Part shown: positions 34,303-42,579 of the stretch, in pieces
How positions within the stretch are numbered: position 1 is the stretch's first letter
Layout: each line of letters starts with the position of its first letter
Origin: Clostridium sp. CS001
Lineage (GTDB): Bacteria; Bacillota; Clostridia; Clostridiales; Clostridiaceae
Assembly: GCF_020443565.1 (NCBI RefSeq)
Contig: NZ_JAIZZN010000015.1
Coordinates: forward strand, 1-64,000
Direction of reading: 5' to 3'
DNA: 64,000 nt
The notes under the pieces: model-generated
Databases searched by the model: none
Told to the model about the DNA's origin: nothing
The model's input: the letters and a program-made list of their open reading frames with translations, nothing else
Position numbers and translations under genes: made by a program

Positions 34303-35559
34303 TTATACGGTAACTCTCCTTATGTCTGCCCCTATGCTTCTAAACTTTTCTTCTATGTTTGGATATCCCCTATCAATATGCTCTATGCCTAAGATTTCCG
34401 TAGTACCCTCTGCAATAAGCCCTGCTATAACTAAAGCTGCTCCTGCTCTTAAATCTGAAGCTGTTACAACTGCACCTGTAAGTTTATCTACACCCTCTAC
34501 TGTAGCAATAGTACCATTGACTTCTATATTTGCGCCCATTTTCCTTAATTCATCTACTTGCTTAAATCTAGATTCATATATGCTTTCATTTATTGTACTT
34601 CTGCCCTCTGAAATGCATAACAATGCATTCATTGGTTGTTGCACATCCGTTGGAAATCCTGGATAAGGCAGTGTTTTTATATTTACACCCTTTAGTCTAC
34701 GTTGAGACTTAACCGTAACACTATCCCCACCTTCATGTACCTCCGCTCCCATTTCAATAAGCTTTGCAGAAATTGATTCAAGATGTTTTGGAATAACATT
34801 ATTTATAGTTACTTCCCCACCGCAAGCAGCCGCTGCTATCATAAAGGTTCCTGCTTCAATCTGATCTGGGATTACACTATAGCTACATCCTGCTAATTCT
34901 TTTACACCTATGATTCTTATAACATCAGTACCTGCACCTTTAATATTTGCCCCCATAGAATTTAAAAAATTAGCTACGTCAACAACGTGTGGTTCTTTTG
35001 CAGCATTCTCTAAAATTGTTGTACCCTCTGCAAGGGTTGCAGCTGTCATGACGTTTATTGTGGCACCTACGCTAACAACATCAAAATAAATACTAGTTCC
35101 AATTAACTTATCAGCTTGAACTTTTGCAGCACCGTTTTCAATAATTACCGTTGCTCCAAGCGCCTCAAACCCTTTTATGTGTTGATCTATAGGTCTTTCA
35201 CCTATAGGGCAGCCCCCTGGAAGATCTACGTTGGCCTTTTTAAACCTAGCTAAAAGTGCCCCAATCAAATAATAAGATGCTCTCATTGCTCTTACGTCCT
35301 CTGAATTAGCATCTATGCTGTTTATGTTTGTACTATCTATATCAACTGAGTTTTTGTCTCTTTTAATTTTGCAACCCAAACTTTCTAATATTCTTTCAAT
35401 ACAATTAACATCCTCTATATCAGGAATATTTTCAATGATACATTTACCCTTACTTGCAATTATCGCTACTGGTAAAATTGCCACTGCTGCATTTTTAGCA
35501 CCGCTTATCTCTACCTGACCCCATATATGCTTTCCTCCATTGATTACCAATTTATCCAT
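34303..35559 (-). CDS. murA: UDP-N-acetylglucosamine 1-carboxyvinyltransferase (MurA)
   Basis: First committed step of peptidoglycan synthesis: transfers enolpyruvate from PEP to UDP-GlcNAc. 418 residues, the usual length. [20 protein letters not shown] at the start carries the catalytic Lys/Asn, and [15 protein letters not shown] carries the PEP-site Cys, so the enzyme should be fosfomycin-sensitive in principle. GYPTDVQQP-type motif is [14 protein letters not shown]. An extended -10 promoter lies at 35621-35648. Firmicutes often hold two MurA copies; only one is visible here. Confidence 0.97.
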   Translation of the reverse strand: MDKLVINGGKHIWGQVEISGAKNAAVAILPVAIIASKGKCIIENIPDIEDVNCIERILESLGCKIKRDKNSVDIDSTNINSIDANSEDVRAMRASYYLIGALLARFKKANVDLPGGCPIGERPIDQHIKGFEALGATVIIENGAAKVQADKLIGTSIYFDVVSVGATINVMTAATLAEGTTILENAAKEPHVVDVANFLNSMGANIKGAGTDVIRIIGVKELAGCSYSVIPDQIEAGTFMIAAAACGGEVTINNVIPKHLESISAKLIEMGAEVHEGGDSVTVKSQRRLKGVNIKTLPYPGFPTDVQQPMNALLCISEGRSTINESIYESRFKQVDELRKMGANIEVNGTIATVEGVDKLTGAVVTASDLRAGAALVIAGLIAEGTTEILGIEHIDRGYPNIEEKFRSIGADIRRVTV

Positions 35560-35620
35560 ATTTGTATCATCCTCACTAACATTATATATTAAGTTGTTCT
35601 TATTTTCTATATACTATTTA

Positions 35621-35648
35621 ATTATATCATAACTACATTATATTCTAA
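35621..35648 (-). promoter_or_regulatory. Promoter of murA
   Basis: On the minus strand TTAGAA (35648-35643), a 16-base spacer, and TATAAT (35626-35621) with an upstream TGA giving an extended -10 (TGATATAAT). Confidence 0.6.
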
Positions 35649-35732
35649 CATTTATTTTACAAATGTGAAACCATATTATTTTGTTAAATACAGGATTTCT
35701 AAGGATGCTCCTAATTAATTTGCAAATAATAT

Positions 35733-35763
35733 AAAAATCACCCGTAAAATACGGGTGATTTTT
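35733..35763. terminator. Terminator of DUF1540 gene, bidirectional
   Basis: A 13-14 bp stem (AAAAATCACCCGTA with its complement) and a 3-base loop, flanked by A and T runs so it can act both ways. It lies just beyond the DUF1540 stop. Confidence 0.85.
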
Positions 35764-35769
35764 ATATTA

Positions 35770-35928
35770 TTACTCTGCTTTAAAACTTCCACAATCTGTA
35801 CATTGCTGATTTTTAGCAACTGCTTCATGCTTTACAACTTCGATTTTTTGTAAAGTACAATAATTATCATCTTTGCAGTGGTAACTACATTCACTTACGA
35901 TGCAACCAATACTGTCATTATGTTTCAT
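35770..35928 (-). CDS. DUF1540-like cysteine-rich mini-protein
   Basis: 52 residues with six cysteines in the DUF1540 arrangement: GCIVSECSYHCKDDNYCTLQKI near the start and QQCTDCGSFK near the end, suggesting metal binding. The family is common and unexplained in clostridia, often in several copies. AAGGAGG lies 8 bases before the ATG and a strong terminator follows, so it is a complete single-gene unit. Confidence 0.85.
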   Translation of the reverse strand: MKHNDSIGCIVSECSYHCKDDNYCTLQKIEVVKHEAVAKNQQCTDCGSFKAE

Positions 35929-36099
35929 AATAAAGCACCTCCTTAATTAATTACAAAGCTATTATTAGCATAATTAAAATAAATTATGCTAATAATTATA
36001 AATGAATATATTTCTATGTTTCCATACTTTTGCCTTCATAAACTTTGATTGTAGCCTTTATACATAAGTTTACATAAGAAATACAAAACTCAAAAAATA

Positions 36100-36108
36100 T
36101 GTTATAAT
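36100..36108 (+). promoter_or_regulatory. Extended -10 promoter of 2H-phosphoesterase pair
   Basis: TGTTATAAT is a perfect extended -10, 67 bases before the first gene of the pair. No convincing -35 is seen. Confidence 0.5.
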
Positions 36109-36174
36109 ACAGGTATAATTTAATTAAAATAACAGGGACCAATTTTGGTTATTAACTTTACTTGGAGGAAGAAT

Positions 36175-36723
36175 ATGAAATACTTTTTAGTTGCGTTATT
36201 TGATGATGAATCTAATTCTATAATTCAAAATATTCAAAGAGATGTTTGCAGAAAATATAAACTATACAAGAACTCTCCTAACCTTTATATACCTGTAAGC
36301 GCTATTACAAATCCTGATTTAGAAAAATTAGATTTGGTCATTTCTAAAATTATAAATCCTTATAAAAGATTCAAGGTGGACATAAATAACACTATTAACT
36401 TAAGTGAAAATCTTAGCCAGGTTAATCTTAAGGTTGAAGATAAAGGGTATATCTTCCGTTTAGCAAGAAGTATTACAGATACTTTAGATTTACATGGTTT
36501 TAATGTAGACAAGAATAATGATAATATTAATTTAAATATACTACTAGCTAATGCAAATCATGTTATTAAAAAATCACATAGCTTAGGAAAACTCTATATT
36601 GATGACTCAATAAAACAAGATGAGTTTTTTAAATTTGCAAAGATTTCTAGACTTGAGCTATGGCGACAAGTTACTAATAAAAAAGAAATGCCAGTTAAAG
36701 TTTATAATCTTCGAGATTATTAA
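36175..36723 (+). CDS. 2H-phosphoesterase-like protein without catalytic histidines
   Basis: 182 residues, the same length as the next gene, and alignable end to end: YFLVALFDDESNSIIQNIQR versus YYLVCLFDDVSYKAMESLQK, and CRKYKLY versus CKKYNLY. In the 2H (RNA ligase/CPDase) fold the two HxT/S motifs form the active site. The positions that read LHITIE and LHISLA in the partner read LYIPVS and LNILLA here, so both histidines are lost and no catalysis is expected. It may bind substrate or regulate the partner. The start at 36175 has GGAGGA at ideal spacing; an in-frame TTG further upstream is less likely. Confidence 0.75.
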   Translation: MKYFLVALFDDESNSIIQNIQRDVCRKYKLYKNSPNLYIPVSAITNPDLEKLDLVISKIINPYKRFKVDINNTINLSENLSQVNLKVEDKGYIFRLARSITDTLDLHGFNVDKNNDNINLNILLANANHVIKKSHSLGKLYIDDSIKQDEFFKFAKISRLELWRQVTNKKEMPVKVYNLRDY

Positions 36724-36761
36724 GAATATAACTTCATGTTTTGGATTCGGAGGGGGATAAA

Positions 36762-37310
36762 ATGATTTATTACTTAGTTTGCTTGTTTGATGATGTTTCT
36801 TATAAAGCTATGGAATCTTTACAAAAGGCAATCTGTAAAAAATATAACCTGTACGGCTCTTACACAAACTTGCCATTGCTTCATATAACCATAGAAACTA
36901 TAGACGACCCTGATCTTCAGACTTTAGATATTTCCCTTAGAAATATTCTTAAGGATTACACTAAATTTCAGGTTGAAATAAAGGGGGCAATTTGTTTTGA
37001 CCCTCCCTATAAGTCTGTAAACTTAAATATTGAAAATAAAGGTACTATTTATGAATTATCTAAAAATATTAATTCTATTTTAAAATCACAGGGTTTTAAA
37101 GTTAGGCAAGACATTGAAAACTGGAACTTGCATATTTCACTAGCTAGTACAACTTTTGCTGACAGAGAGTGGTCTGATAATGAGTACTTTTCCGCTTGTG
37201 AATTGCTTAAGTATGAAAACTTCAATGAAACTATAACAATAAATGCTGTGGAACTTTTGAAACCTATAAATGATAAAAACCAAATGATAGTTAAAAGATA
37301 TGATTTATAA
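36762..37310 (+). CDS. 2H-phosphoesterase (2',5' RNA ligase/CPDase-like)
   Basis: Has both HxT/S signatures, LHITIE (about residue 45) and LHISLA (about 124), spaced as in LigT/CPDase-like enzymes, which hydrolyse 2',3'-cyclic or 2',5'-linked phosphates of RNA ends or nucleotides. 182 residues; start at 36762 with GGAGGGGG upstream. It follows a paralogue that has lost both histidines by 38 bases and precedes a dUTPase-like gene by 32, so the three form a likely operon around nucleotide or RNA-end processing. Substrate unknown. Confidence 0.82.
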   Translation: MIYYLVCLFDDVSYKAMESLQKAICKKYNLYGSYTNLPLLHITIETIDDPDLQTLDISLRNILKDYTKFQVEIKGAICFDPPYKSVNLNIENKGTIYELSKNINSILKSQGFKVRQDIENWNLHISLASTTFADREWSDNEYFSACELLKYENFNETITINAVELLKPINDKNQMIVKRYDL

Positions 37311-37342
37311 AACATACAATTTAGGATAAAGGCGGTTCAGAT

Positions 37343-37828
37343 ATGAATTTACAAAGATTATTCCAAATGCAAAATACTTTAGATAAACGAATTGAAACAG
37401 AGCATAACCTTGAGGGCATGCCCTTATTACATAAAAAAATACTGGCTCTTCAAGTTGAACTAGGCGAGCTAGCAAATGAAACCCGTTGTTTTAAGTTTTG
37501 GAGCACAAAAAAAGCTTCAAGTAAGGATATAATCCTTGAGGAGTATGTTGATTGTATTCATTTTATATTGAGCATAGGACTAGAAAAAAACTTTCAAGCT
37601 ATAACTTTAAATGTTAACCATATTGCTTTTGAATTATCTGAGCAATTTTTAACCTTATATACAAACATCACTGACTTTATAGTTTGTTCTTCACTTGATA
37701 ATTACTTAATTATCTTTCAAAACTTCCTTAGTCTAGGTAACAGCCTAGGATTCTCCACAGAAGATATTGAAAATGCATATTTACATAAGAACAATATTAA
37801 TCATGAAAGACAAGATAATGGATATTAA
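37343..37828 (+). CDS. All-alpha dUTPase-like (dUTPase_2/MazG-type) NTP pyrophosphatase
   Basis: Hydrolyses dUTP or a related NTP to the monophosphate. The metal motif is in LALQVELGELANETRCFKFW (ExxE) and LEEYVDCIHF (ExxD), the two helices of dimeric dUTPases of Firmicutes and their phages, with the SIGLEKNF loop after. 161 residues, normal length. GGCGG precedes the ATG. Third gene of the 2H-phosphoesterase group. The real substrate could be another non-canonical nucleotide. Confidence 0.85.
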   Translation: MNLQRLFQMQNTLDKRIETEHNLEGMPLLHKKILALQVELGELANETRCFKFWSTKKASSKDIILEEYVDCIHFILSIGLEKNFQAITLNVNHIAFELSEQFLTLYTNITDFIVCSSLDNYLIIFQNFLSLGNSLGFSTEDIENAYLHKNNINHERQDNGY

Positions 37829-37906
37829 CCTTCATAAAATTTAAACCTATCTTTTTCATATTACAATACATTCTGGGCAAACTAACTCAGAGGAGTGTGA
37901 TTGTAA

Positions 37907-38335
37907 TTGGGTTTAGTATTTTCTATAATTGCAGGTATATGCATGAGTCTCCAAGGCGTTTTTAACACTAGAGTAAGTGAAAAGGTGGGTCTTTGGGAAA
38001 CTAACGTTATCGTTCAAGGAACTGGTTTCATTGTCACCTTAGTAATTCTTCTTATAGCTGGCAATGGTAACTTAAAAGTTATAAAAGAAGTTAATAAGAT
38101 ATATCTATTAGGTGGCGCTTTAGGTGCAATAATTATATTTACTGTTATGAAAGGCATTTCTAGCCTTGGACCAACCTATTCCATTGCAACTATACTAGTT
38201 GCTCAACTATTAGCTGCTGGTATAATTGATAGCTTTGGAATGTTTGGAGCCACACAAATTAAGTTTGCCGTAACTAAGTATGTTGGCATTGCTATTATGA
38301 TTGTAGGTATAGTAGTATTTAAATGGAAAGGGTAA
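37907..38335 (+). CDS. Small DMT-type transporter (DUF606/YdcZ family)
   Basis: Four or five membrane helices in 142 residues, beginning GLVFSIIAGICMSLQGVFNTRVSEK with the VGLWETNVIVQGTGF second helix, typical of the DUF606 half-size EamA-like family that works as a dimer. Substrate unknown. The start is TTG at 37907; GAGGAG ends 11 bases upstream and no ATG or GTG fits in frame. A LysR regulator follows 177 bases later on the same strand. Confidence 0.82.
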   Translation: MGLVFSIIAGICMSLQGVFNTRVSEKVGLWETNVIVQGTGFIVTLVILLIAGNGNLKVIKEVNKIYLLGGALGAIIIFTVMKGISSLGPTYSIATILVAQLLAAGIIDSFGMFGATQIKFAVTKYVGIAIMIVGIVVFKWKG

Positions 38336-38512
38336 TAATCTCTTTCTATTTTTTTATATATTTTTTTAAGTTATTTTCAAAATACCTATTGATATTATCT
38401 ATAGATACCATCATAATTATAAATGTACACTGCATGGTATAAATGTTAATGCTTCAAGCTAACGTTTATTCATTATTGCTTGTAAATAATAACCTTATTA
38501 GGAGGATCATGT

Positions 38513-39418
38513 ATGGATTTTAAACAAATTGAAGCCTTCATTAGCGTTGCCAAATTCAAAAGTTTCTCTAAGGCTGCTAATACAATTTTCTTATCCCAAC
38601 CCACAATAAGTTCTCATATATCTAGTTTAGAAAGAGAATTAAATGTTCAACTATTTGACAGGACTTCTAAAGAAGTTTTCTTAACCCCTGCGGGCGAATC
38701 TTTTTTAGAATACGCAATTAATATAATAAGCACTCGCAATAATGCAATTTCTAATCTTTCTGATTTTAATACTAATATATCTGGAAAGCTTAATTTATCA
38801 GCTAGCACTACACCTTGTAACTCATTGGTGCCTGATCTTATAAAGAAATTTAGTGGACTTTATCCGGATGTTCGCTTCAACATTACGGAGCAAAGTTCTG
38901 GAGATATAATAAAGTCTATTTTAGATCTTGACTGTGAAATCGCTATGGTTGGCTCTACCATTGAAAATTCAAAAATTAAAAGTTATAAACTTATGGAGGA
39001 TGATTTGGTTTTAGTATCTAGTACTGACCTAAATATCCCTGATGAAATAACTTTAAATGATTTGTTAAAATACAAACTTATAATTAGAGAAAAAAACTCT
39101 GCAACTAGAAGTACTCTTTATACAGCACTAGAAGCAAAAGGCATAAACCCAAAACTTCTAAATATATTTTGTGAAGTTAATAACTTAGACAACCTTCTTC
39201 AGCTTGTAAAGTTAGGTACTGGCGTATCTATAATTTCAGAGAAAATATGTCTTGACTATATTGATAGTAGCAAGATTAAGATAAGTAAAATTGCAGATTT
39301 ACTTTTAAAAAGAAACTTGTATTTAATTGTTAACTCAAAACGTACTTTGACTCCAATTGCTAATGCATTCTTTGACATGTGCAAAGAAATATTTTCACTA
39401 GAAGCTCCTAAAGAATAA
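38513..39418 (+). CDS. LysR-family regulator (CysB/CysL-like)
   Basis: Residues 1-60 form the LysR winged helix (MDFKQIEAFISVAKFKSFSKAA, FLSQPTISSHISSLERELNV). Residues 90-300 form the periplasmic-binding-like effector domain. SATTPCNSLVPDLIKKF resembles the sulfur-control group where the effector site uses a SxxT loop, but assignment to CysL is tentative. It is not divergent from a target gene, which is unusual for the family. AGGAGG at 38501-38506 sets the start. Its stop codon lies inside the terminator stem. Confidence 0.88.
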   Translation: MDFKQIEAFISVAKFKSFSKAANTIFLSQPTISSHISSLERELNVQLFDRTSKEVFLTPAGESFLEYAINIISTRNNAISNLSDFNTNISGKLNLSASTTPCNSLVPDLIKKFSGLYPDVRFNITEQSSGDIIKSILDLDCEIAMVGSTIENSKIKSYKLMEDDLVLVSSTDLNIPDEITLNDLLKYKLIIREKNSATRSTLYTALEAKGINPKLLNIFCEVNNLDNLLQLVKLGTGVSIISEKICLDYIDSSKIKISKIADLLLKRNLYLIVNSKRTLTPIANAFFDMCKEIFSLEAPKE

Positions 39419-39436
39419 AACCTAGCGGTTTTATTC
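39411..39436 (+). terminator. Terminator overlapping the lysR stop codon
   Basis: AAGAATAAAACC / GGTTTTATTCTT stem with a TAGC loop and a following T8 run. The 5' arm contains the last codon and the TAA stop of the LysR gene. Confidence 0.9.
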
Positions 39437-39507
39437 TTTTTTTTCATTAACATATCTTGAACCTTTGCATATACTATAATAATGTAACAATATATTAGGA
39501 GGCATGT

Positions 39508-40701
39508 ATGTTTTCCTTTAAGAATAAATTGGATCCTACCTTACGACACTCTTTGCTCAGTAAGCTATATGAGAACTATAGGGTAATAATATATTGCAAA
39601 TCCCTTGAGATAAAAACCCTTAACAAAATCAAATCCTTAAAATGCGATATCCTAAGGCACATCCCCTCCATAAGCTGTATTTGTGCTATCTTAACCCCAA
39701 GTGCTATTGATAGATTGTTAGAATATCCACAGATAACATATATATGTTTTGATTCTTATGCTCATTTATGTGGTAATAGTATTTTATCTTCTAATGGCAT
39801 ATCCTTTCAAAGTAACTATGAGCTCACTGGGAAAGGCGTTGGAATTGGAATCATTGATAGTGGTGTTTATCCCCATTGTGATTTATTAAACCCTAGCAAT
39901 AAAATTAAAAAATTTGTAGACCTTGTAAATAATCTAAACTATCCTTACGATGATAATGGTCACGGAACCTTTATCAGTGGACTTATTTGTGGTAGTGGCT
40001 ATGGTTCAAAGGGTATGTACAAAGGAGTTGCAAAAGAAAGCCATCTTTACATGATTAAAGCCTTTAATAAACTAGGAAAGGGCTTTATATCTGATATTCT
40101 GTTTTCATTAGAAACCTTAATAAATGAAAGTAGTGATTTCAATATTAAAGTTCTCTGTCTTCCTTTTGAAACCCTGGAAACTAATGAATTTGTACTTTCT
40201 TTATTCTCAACACTTTTTGAGCTTGCAGTATCAAAGAATCTAGTAATAATAGTCCCAAGTGGGAGCAGTAACAATATAAAAAGTTCTATCCGTGGTATCT
40301 CAACCCTTGCCAATTGTATCACTGTAGGTGGCTACGATAGCACTAAAGATCCAAAGATATATGAATATTCTTCTTGTGGACCTTATCAAAAACTTGATAA
40401 ACCAAATTTGATTGCTGCTTGTGTTGATATTTGTTCCTTGACTTCAGATACAAAATTTATCTCTGAAAAGAACGGTATGAAATTGTATCCTCCACATATT
40501 ACTAATTTATACACCTCTTACACAGGAACTTCTTGTTCTGCAGCTTTTATAAGTGGTATATGTGCCTTGCTTTATGAGAACAATAAAAACCTATGCTTCA
40601 AAGATACACTAGCACTGCTAAAACTATCTTGCAGTTTAATAAATTTCCCAAAGTATATGCAAGGTGCAGGAATTATAAATTTAGAAAAATTATTGCCATA
40701 A
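39508..40701 (+). CDS. S8 subtilisin-like serine protease, no signal peptide
   Basis: Catalytic triad intact: Asp117 in GIGIIDSGVYPH, His152 in NGHGTFISGLICG and Ser342 in TGTSCSAAFISG. Residues 1-95 look like an I9-type inhibitory propeptide (YRVIIYCKSLEIKTLNKIKS, LEYPQITYICFDS). No signal peptide or membrane anchor is visible, so it may act inside the cell, as in intracellular subtilisins, or leave on lysis or sporulation. AGGAGG precedes the ATG. Single gene between LysR and ferritin. Confidence 0.9.
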   Translation: MFSFKNKLDPTLRHSLLSKLYENYRVIIYCKSLEIKTLNKIKSLKCDILRHIPSISCICAILTPSAIDRLLEYPQITYICFDSYAHLCGNSILSSNGISFQSNYELTGKGVGIGIIDSGVYPHCDLLNPSNKIKKFVDLVNNLNYPYDDNGHGTFISGLICGSGYGSKGMYKGVAKESHLYMIKAFNKLGKGFISDILFSLETLINESSDFNIKVLCLPFETLETNEFVLSLFSTLFELAVSKNLVIIVPSGSSNNIKSSIRGISTLANCITVGGYDSTKDPKIYEYSSCGPYQKLDKPNLIAACVDICSLTSDTKFISEKNGMKLYPPHITNLYTSYTGTSCSAAFISGICALLYENNKNLCFKDTLALLKLSCSLINFPKYMQGAGIINLEKLLP

Positions 40702-40909
40702 ACTACTTTGTAAGGCTCTTATGTAAATATAACCATAATATATTCAATATATTTACACAATGGTACATTTGGTGTATACTATGAATATCAGTTAATATTT
40801 ATCATTAGTTAGAAATAATTATTAACAATTAAATAATAACATTATAAATTAAAATTTCTAAAGGTGTAATCAGTATTTTGTACCTTAGAAATACGAGGAG
40901 GATTATATT

Positions 40910-41419
40910 ATGATAAGCGAAAGATTATTTAAGGAACTAAATAAACAAATAAACTTTGAATTTTATTCTGCACACATTTACCTAGCCATGGCAGCCTATT
41001 GCGCCGCAGAAGATTTTGATGGCATTGCTAACTTTTTTACAGTTCAAGCTGAGGAAGAAAAATTTCATGCTATGAAATTTTATAATTACGTAAATGAAAT
41101 GAACGGAAGAGTTGTCTTAGAAGGCATGCCTGACCCTCAAATTGATTATAAATCAATTCTTGATGTTTTTGAAATAGCCTATGACCATGAAAAAATTGTA
41201 ACAAGCAAGATTTATAACCTTACTGACATAGCTACAGAAGAAAAGGAACATGCTACTATAAGTCTACTTAAGTGGTTTATTGATGAACAAGTTGAGGAAG
41301 AAGCTAACTTTAGCGGTCTTATAAAAAGACTTAAAAGAATCAAAGATGACCCTACAAGCCTTTATATGCTAGATACTGAGCTTGCAGCTAGAGTTTTCGT
41401 TCCACCTGTTACTAAATAA
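40910..41419 (+). CDS. ftnA: Bacterial ferritin (FtnA type)
   Basis: 24-mer iron-storage protein with ferroxidase centre. Glu17, Glu50 and His53 of the A site are in place (FEFYSAHIYLAMAAY, AEEEKFHAMKFYNYV), with further ligands in DIATEEKEHATISLLKWF and DEQVEEEANF. 169 residues, standard. AGGAGG sets the start. The 208-base upstream region is very AT-rich; I could not identify a convincing Fur or PerR box in it. Protects an anaerobe from iron and oxygen stress. Confidence 0.95.
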   Translation: MISERLFKELNKQINFEFYSAHIYLAMAAYCAAEDFDGIANFFTVQAEEEKFHAMKFYNYVNEMNGRVVLEGMPDPQIDYKSILDVFEIAYDHEKIVTSKIYNLTDIATEEKEHATISLLKWFIDEQVEEEANFSGLIKRLKRIKDDPTSLYMLDTELAARVFVPPVTK

Positions 41420-41464
41420 AGTTTATAACGCAGAATGCGCAACATATATTTCTAGTAGTTTTTT

Positions 41465-41493
41465 AAGGCACATATCAAGTTGATATGTGCCTT
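41465..41493. terminator. Bidirectional terminator between ferritin and homoserine dehydrogenase
   Basis: Perfect 13-bp stem AAGGCACATATCA / TGATATGTGCCTT with a 3-base loop, between two convergent genes; short A/T runs on both sides. Confidence 0.85.
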
Positions 41494-41498
41494 TATGT

Positions 41499-42536
41499 TT
41501 ATAAACCCTTTATAAGCGTAAGCAAGTCACTATATATCCCATAAGCAGTCTGCTGAATTTCAGGATTTTTTTCTATTATTTGCACTTCTCCCATTAAATC
41601 TGTTGTTATACCCAATATAGAAGATGTAGCATCTATATTGCTTAGTATATCTTTGTTACTTATATAAACTGGGTGTACTTTACCTTTTGCTATATTATCC
41701 TCTATATATCCTTCACATAGCAGCTTAATTTTGCATTGTTTTTCATTTGCCTCTTCTATATCTTTTAGAGTAATATCTGCAATTCCTTGTCTATCAATTT
41801 CTGTAGGGTTTATATTTGTGTCCATTAACACATTTAAAAGTGCTGCAGTTTTTGCTGCTGCATCCCATCCATCTATATCCATAGAAGGGTCTTCTTCAGC
41901 AAAGCCTCTTCTTTTAGCTTCTTTAATAGCATCTTCATAACTATTTCCACTTTCCATTTCCTCTAGCACAAAATTTGTAGTGGAGTTTAGTATACCTTTA
42001 AAAGATAAAACCTTACATCCTGGTAGTGTGTATTTAACAAAGTTAAAGATGGGGGTTCCATCCATTACAGTAGTTTCATATAAAAACTGCAATCCCCTCT
42101 CTTTTGAATTATCTCGTAGTTTTTGATATTTCCAAGCTATAGGACCTTTGTTCCCTGTGATAACATGCATCCCTTTTTCAAAAGCAGTTTCAATATGATT
42201 TATGGCTGGTTGCCCATCATAAATTGACAAGGTACTTAATTCAACTAGTACATTAGCCTTGGAGTTTTCAATAACCTGTAGGGTTTCCATTTTCACAGCA
42301 TCCTCTGCGTTAACATCGAACTTTCCAATCACTTCAGCTTCATATAGAGCTTTTTCTAAGTTTATTCCATTTGAATTTATAATAGAGCCCTTTGATCTAC
42401 CTGCAATAGCAGTAACTTTAACGTCATAACCCGTGCTATTTTTAATGTCCAGGCTTTTAGTTATTAACATCCTACAAAATTCCTTTGCTGCATTTCCAAA
42501 TCCCACTAAACATATATTTATTTCCTTATTATTCAT
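41499..42536 (-). CDS. hom: Homoserine dehydrogenase, without ACT domain
   Basis: NAD(P)-dependent reduction of aspartate semialdehyde to homoserine, for threonine and methionine. Rossmann start INICLVGFGNAAKEFCRML, middle GMHVITGNKGPIAWKY, catalytic block LPGCKVLSFKGILNSTTNFVLEEME and AKRRGFAEEDPSMDIDGWDAAAK (catalytic Lys/Asp region). About 345 residues, so the C-terminal ACT regulatory domain of longer forms is absent and threonine feedback may be weak. I prefer the ATG at 42536, with AAGGATGGGG ahead of it, over one 9 bases upstream. It stands alone with no other threonine gene beside it. Confidence 0.92.
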   Translation of the reverse strand: MNNKEINICLVGFGNAAKEFCRMLITKSLDIKNSTGYDVKVTAIAGRSKGSIINSNGINLEKALYEAEVIGKFDVNAEDAVKMETLQVIENSKANVLVELSTLSIYDGQPAINHIETAFEKGMHVITGNKGPIAWKYQKLRDNSKERGLQFLYETTVMDGTPIFNFVKYTLPGCKVLSFKGILNSTTNFVLEEMESGNSYEDAIKEAKRRGFAEEDPSMDIDGWDAAAKTAALLNVLMDTNINPTEIDRQGIADITLKDIEEANEKQCKIKLLCEGYIEDNIAKGKVHPVYISNKDILSNIDATSSILGITTDLMGEVQIIEKNPEIQQTAYGIYSDLLTLIKGL

Positions 42537-42579
42537 AATCCCCATCCTTTTCTTTAGTTATATCTTAGGTTATCTTAAT

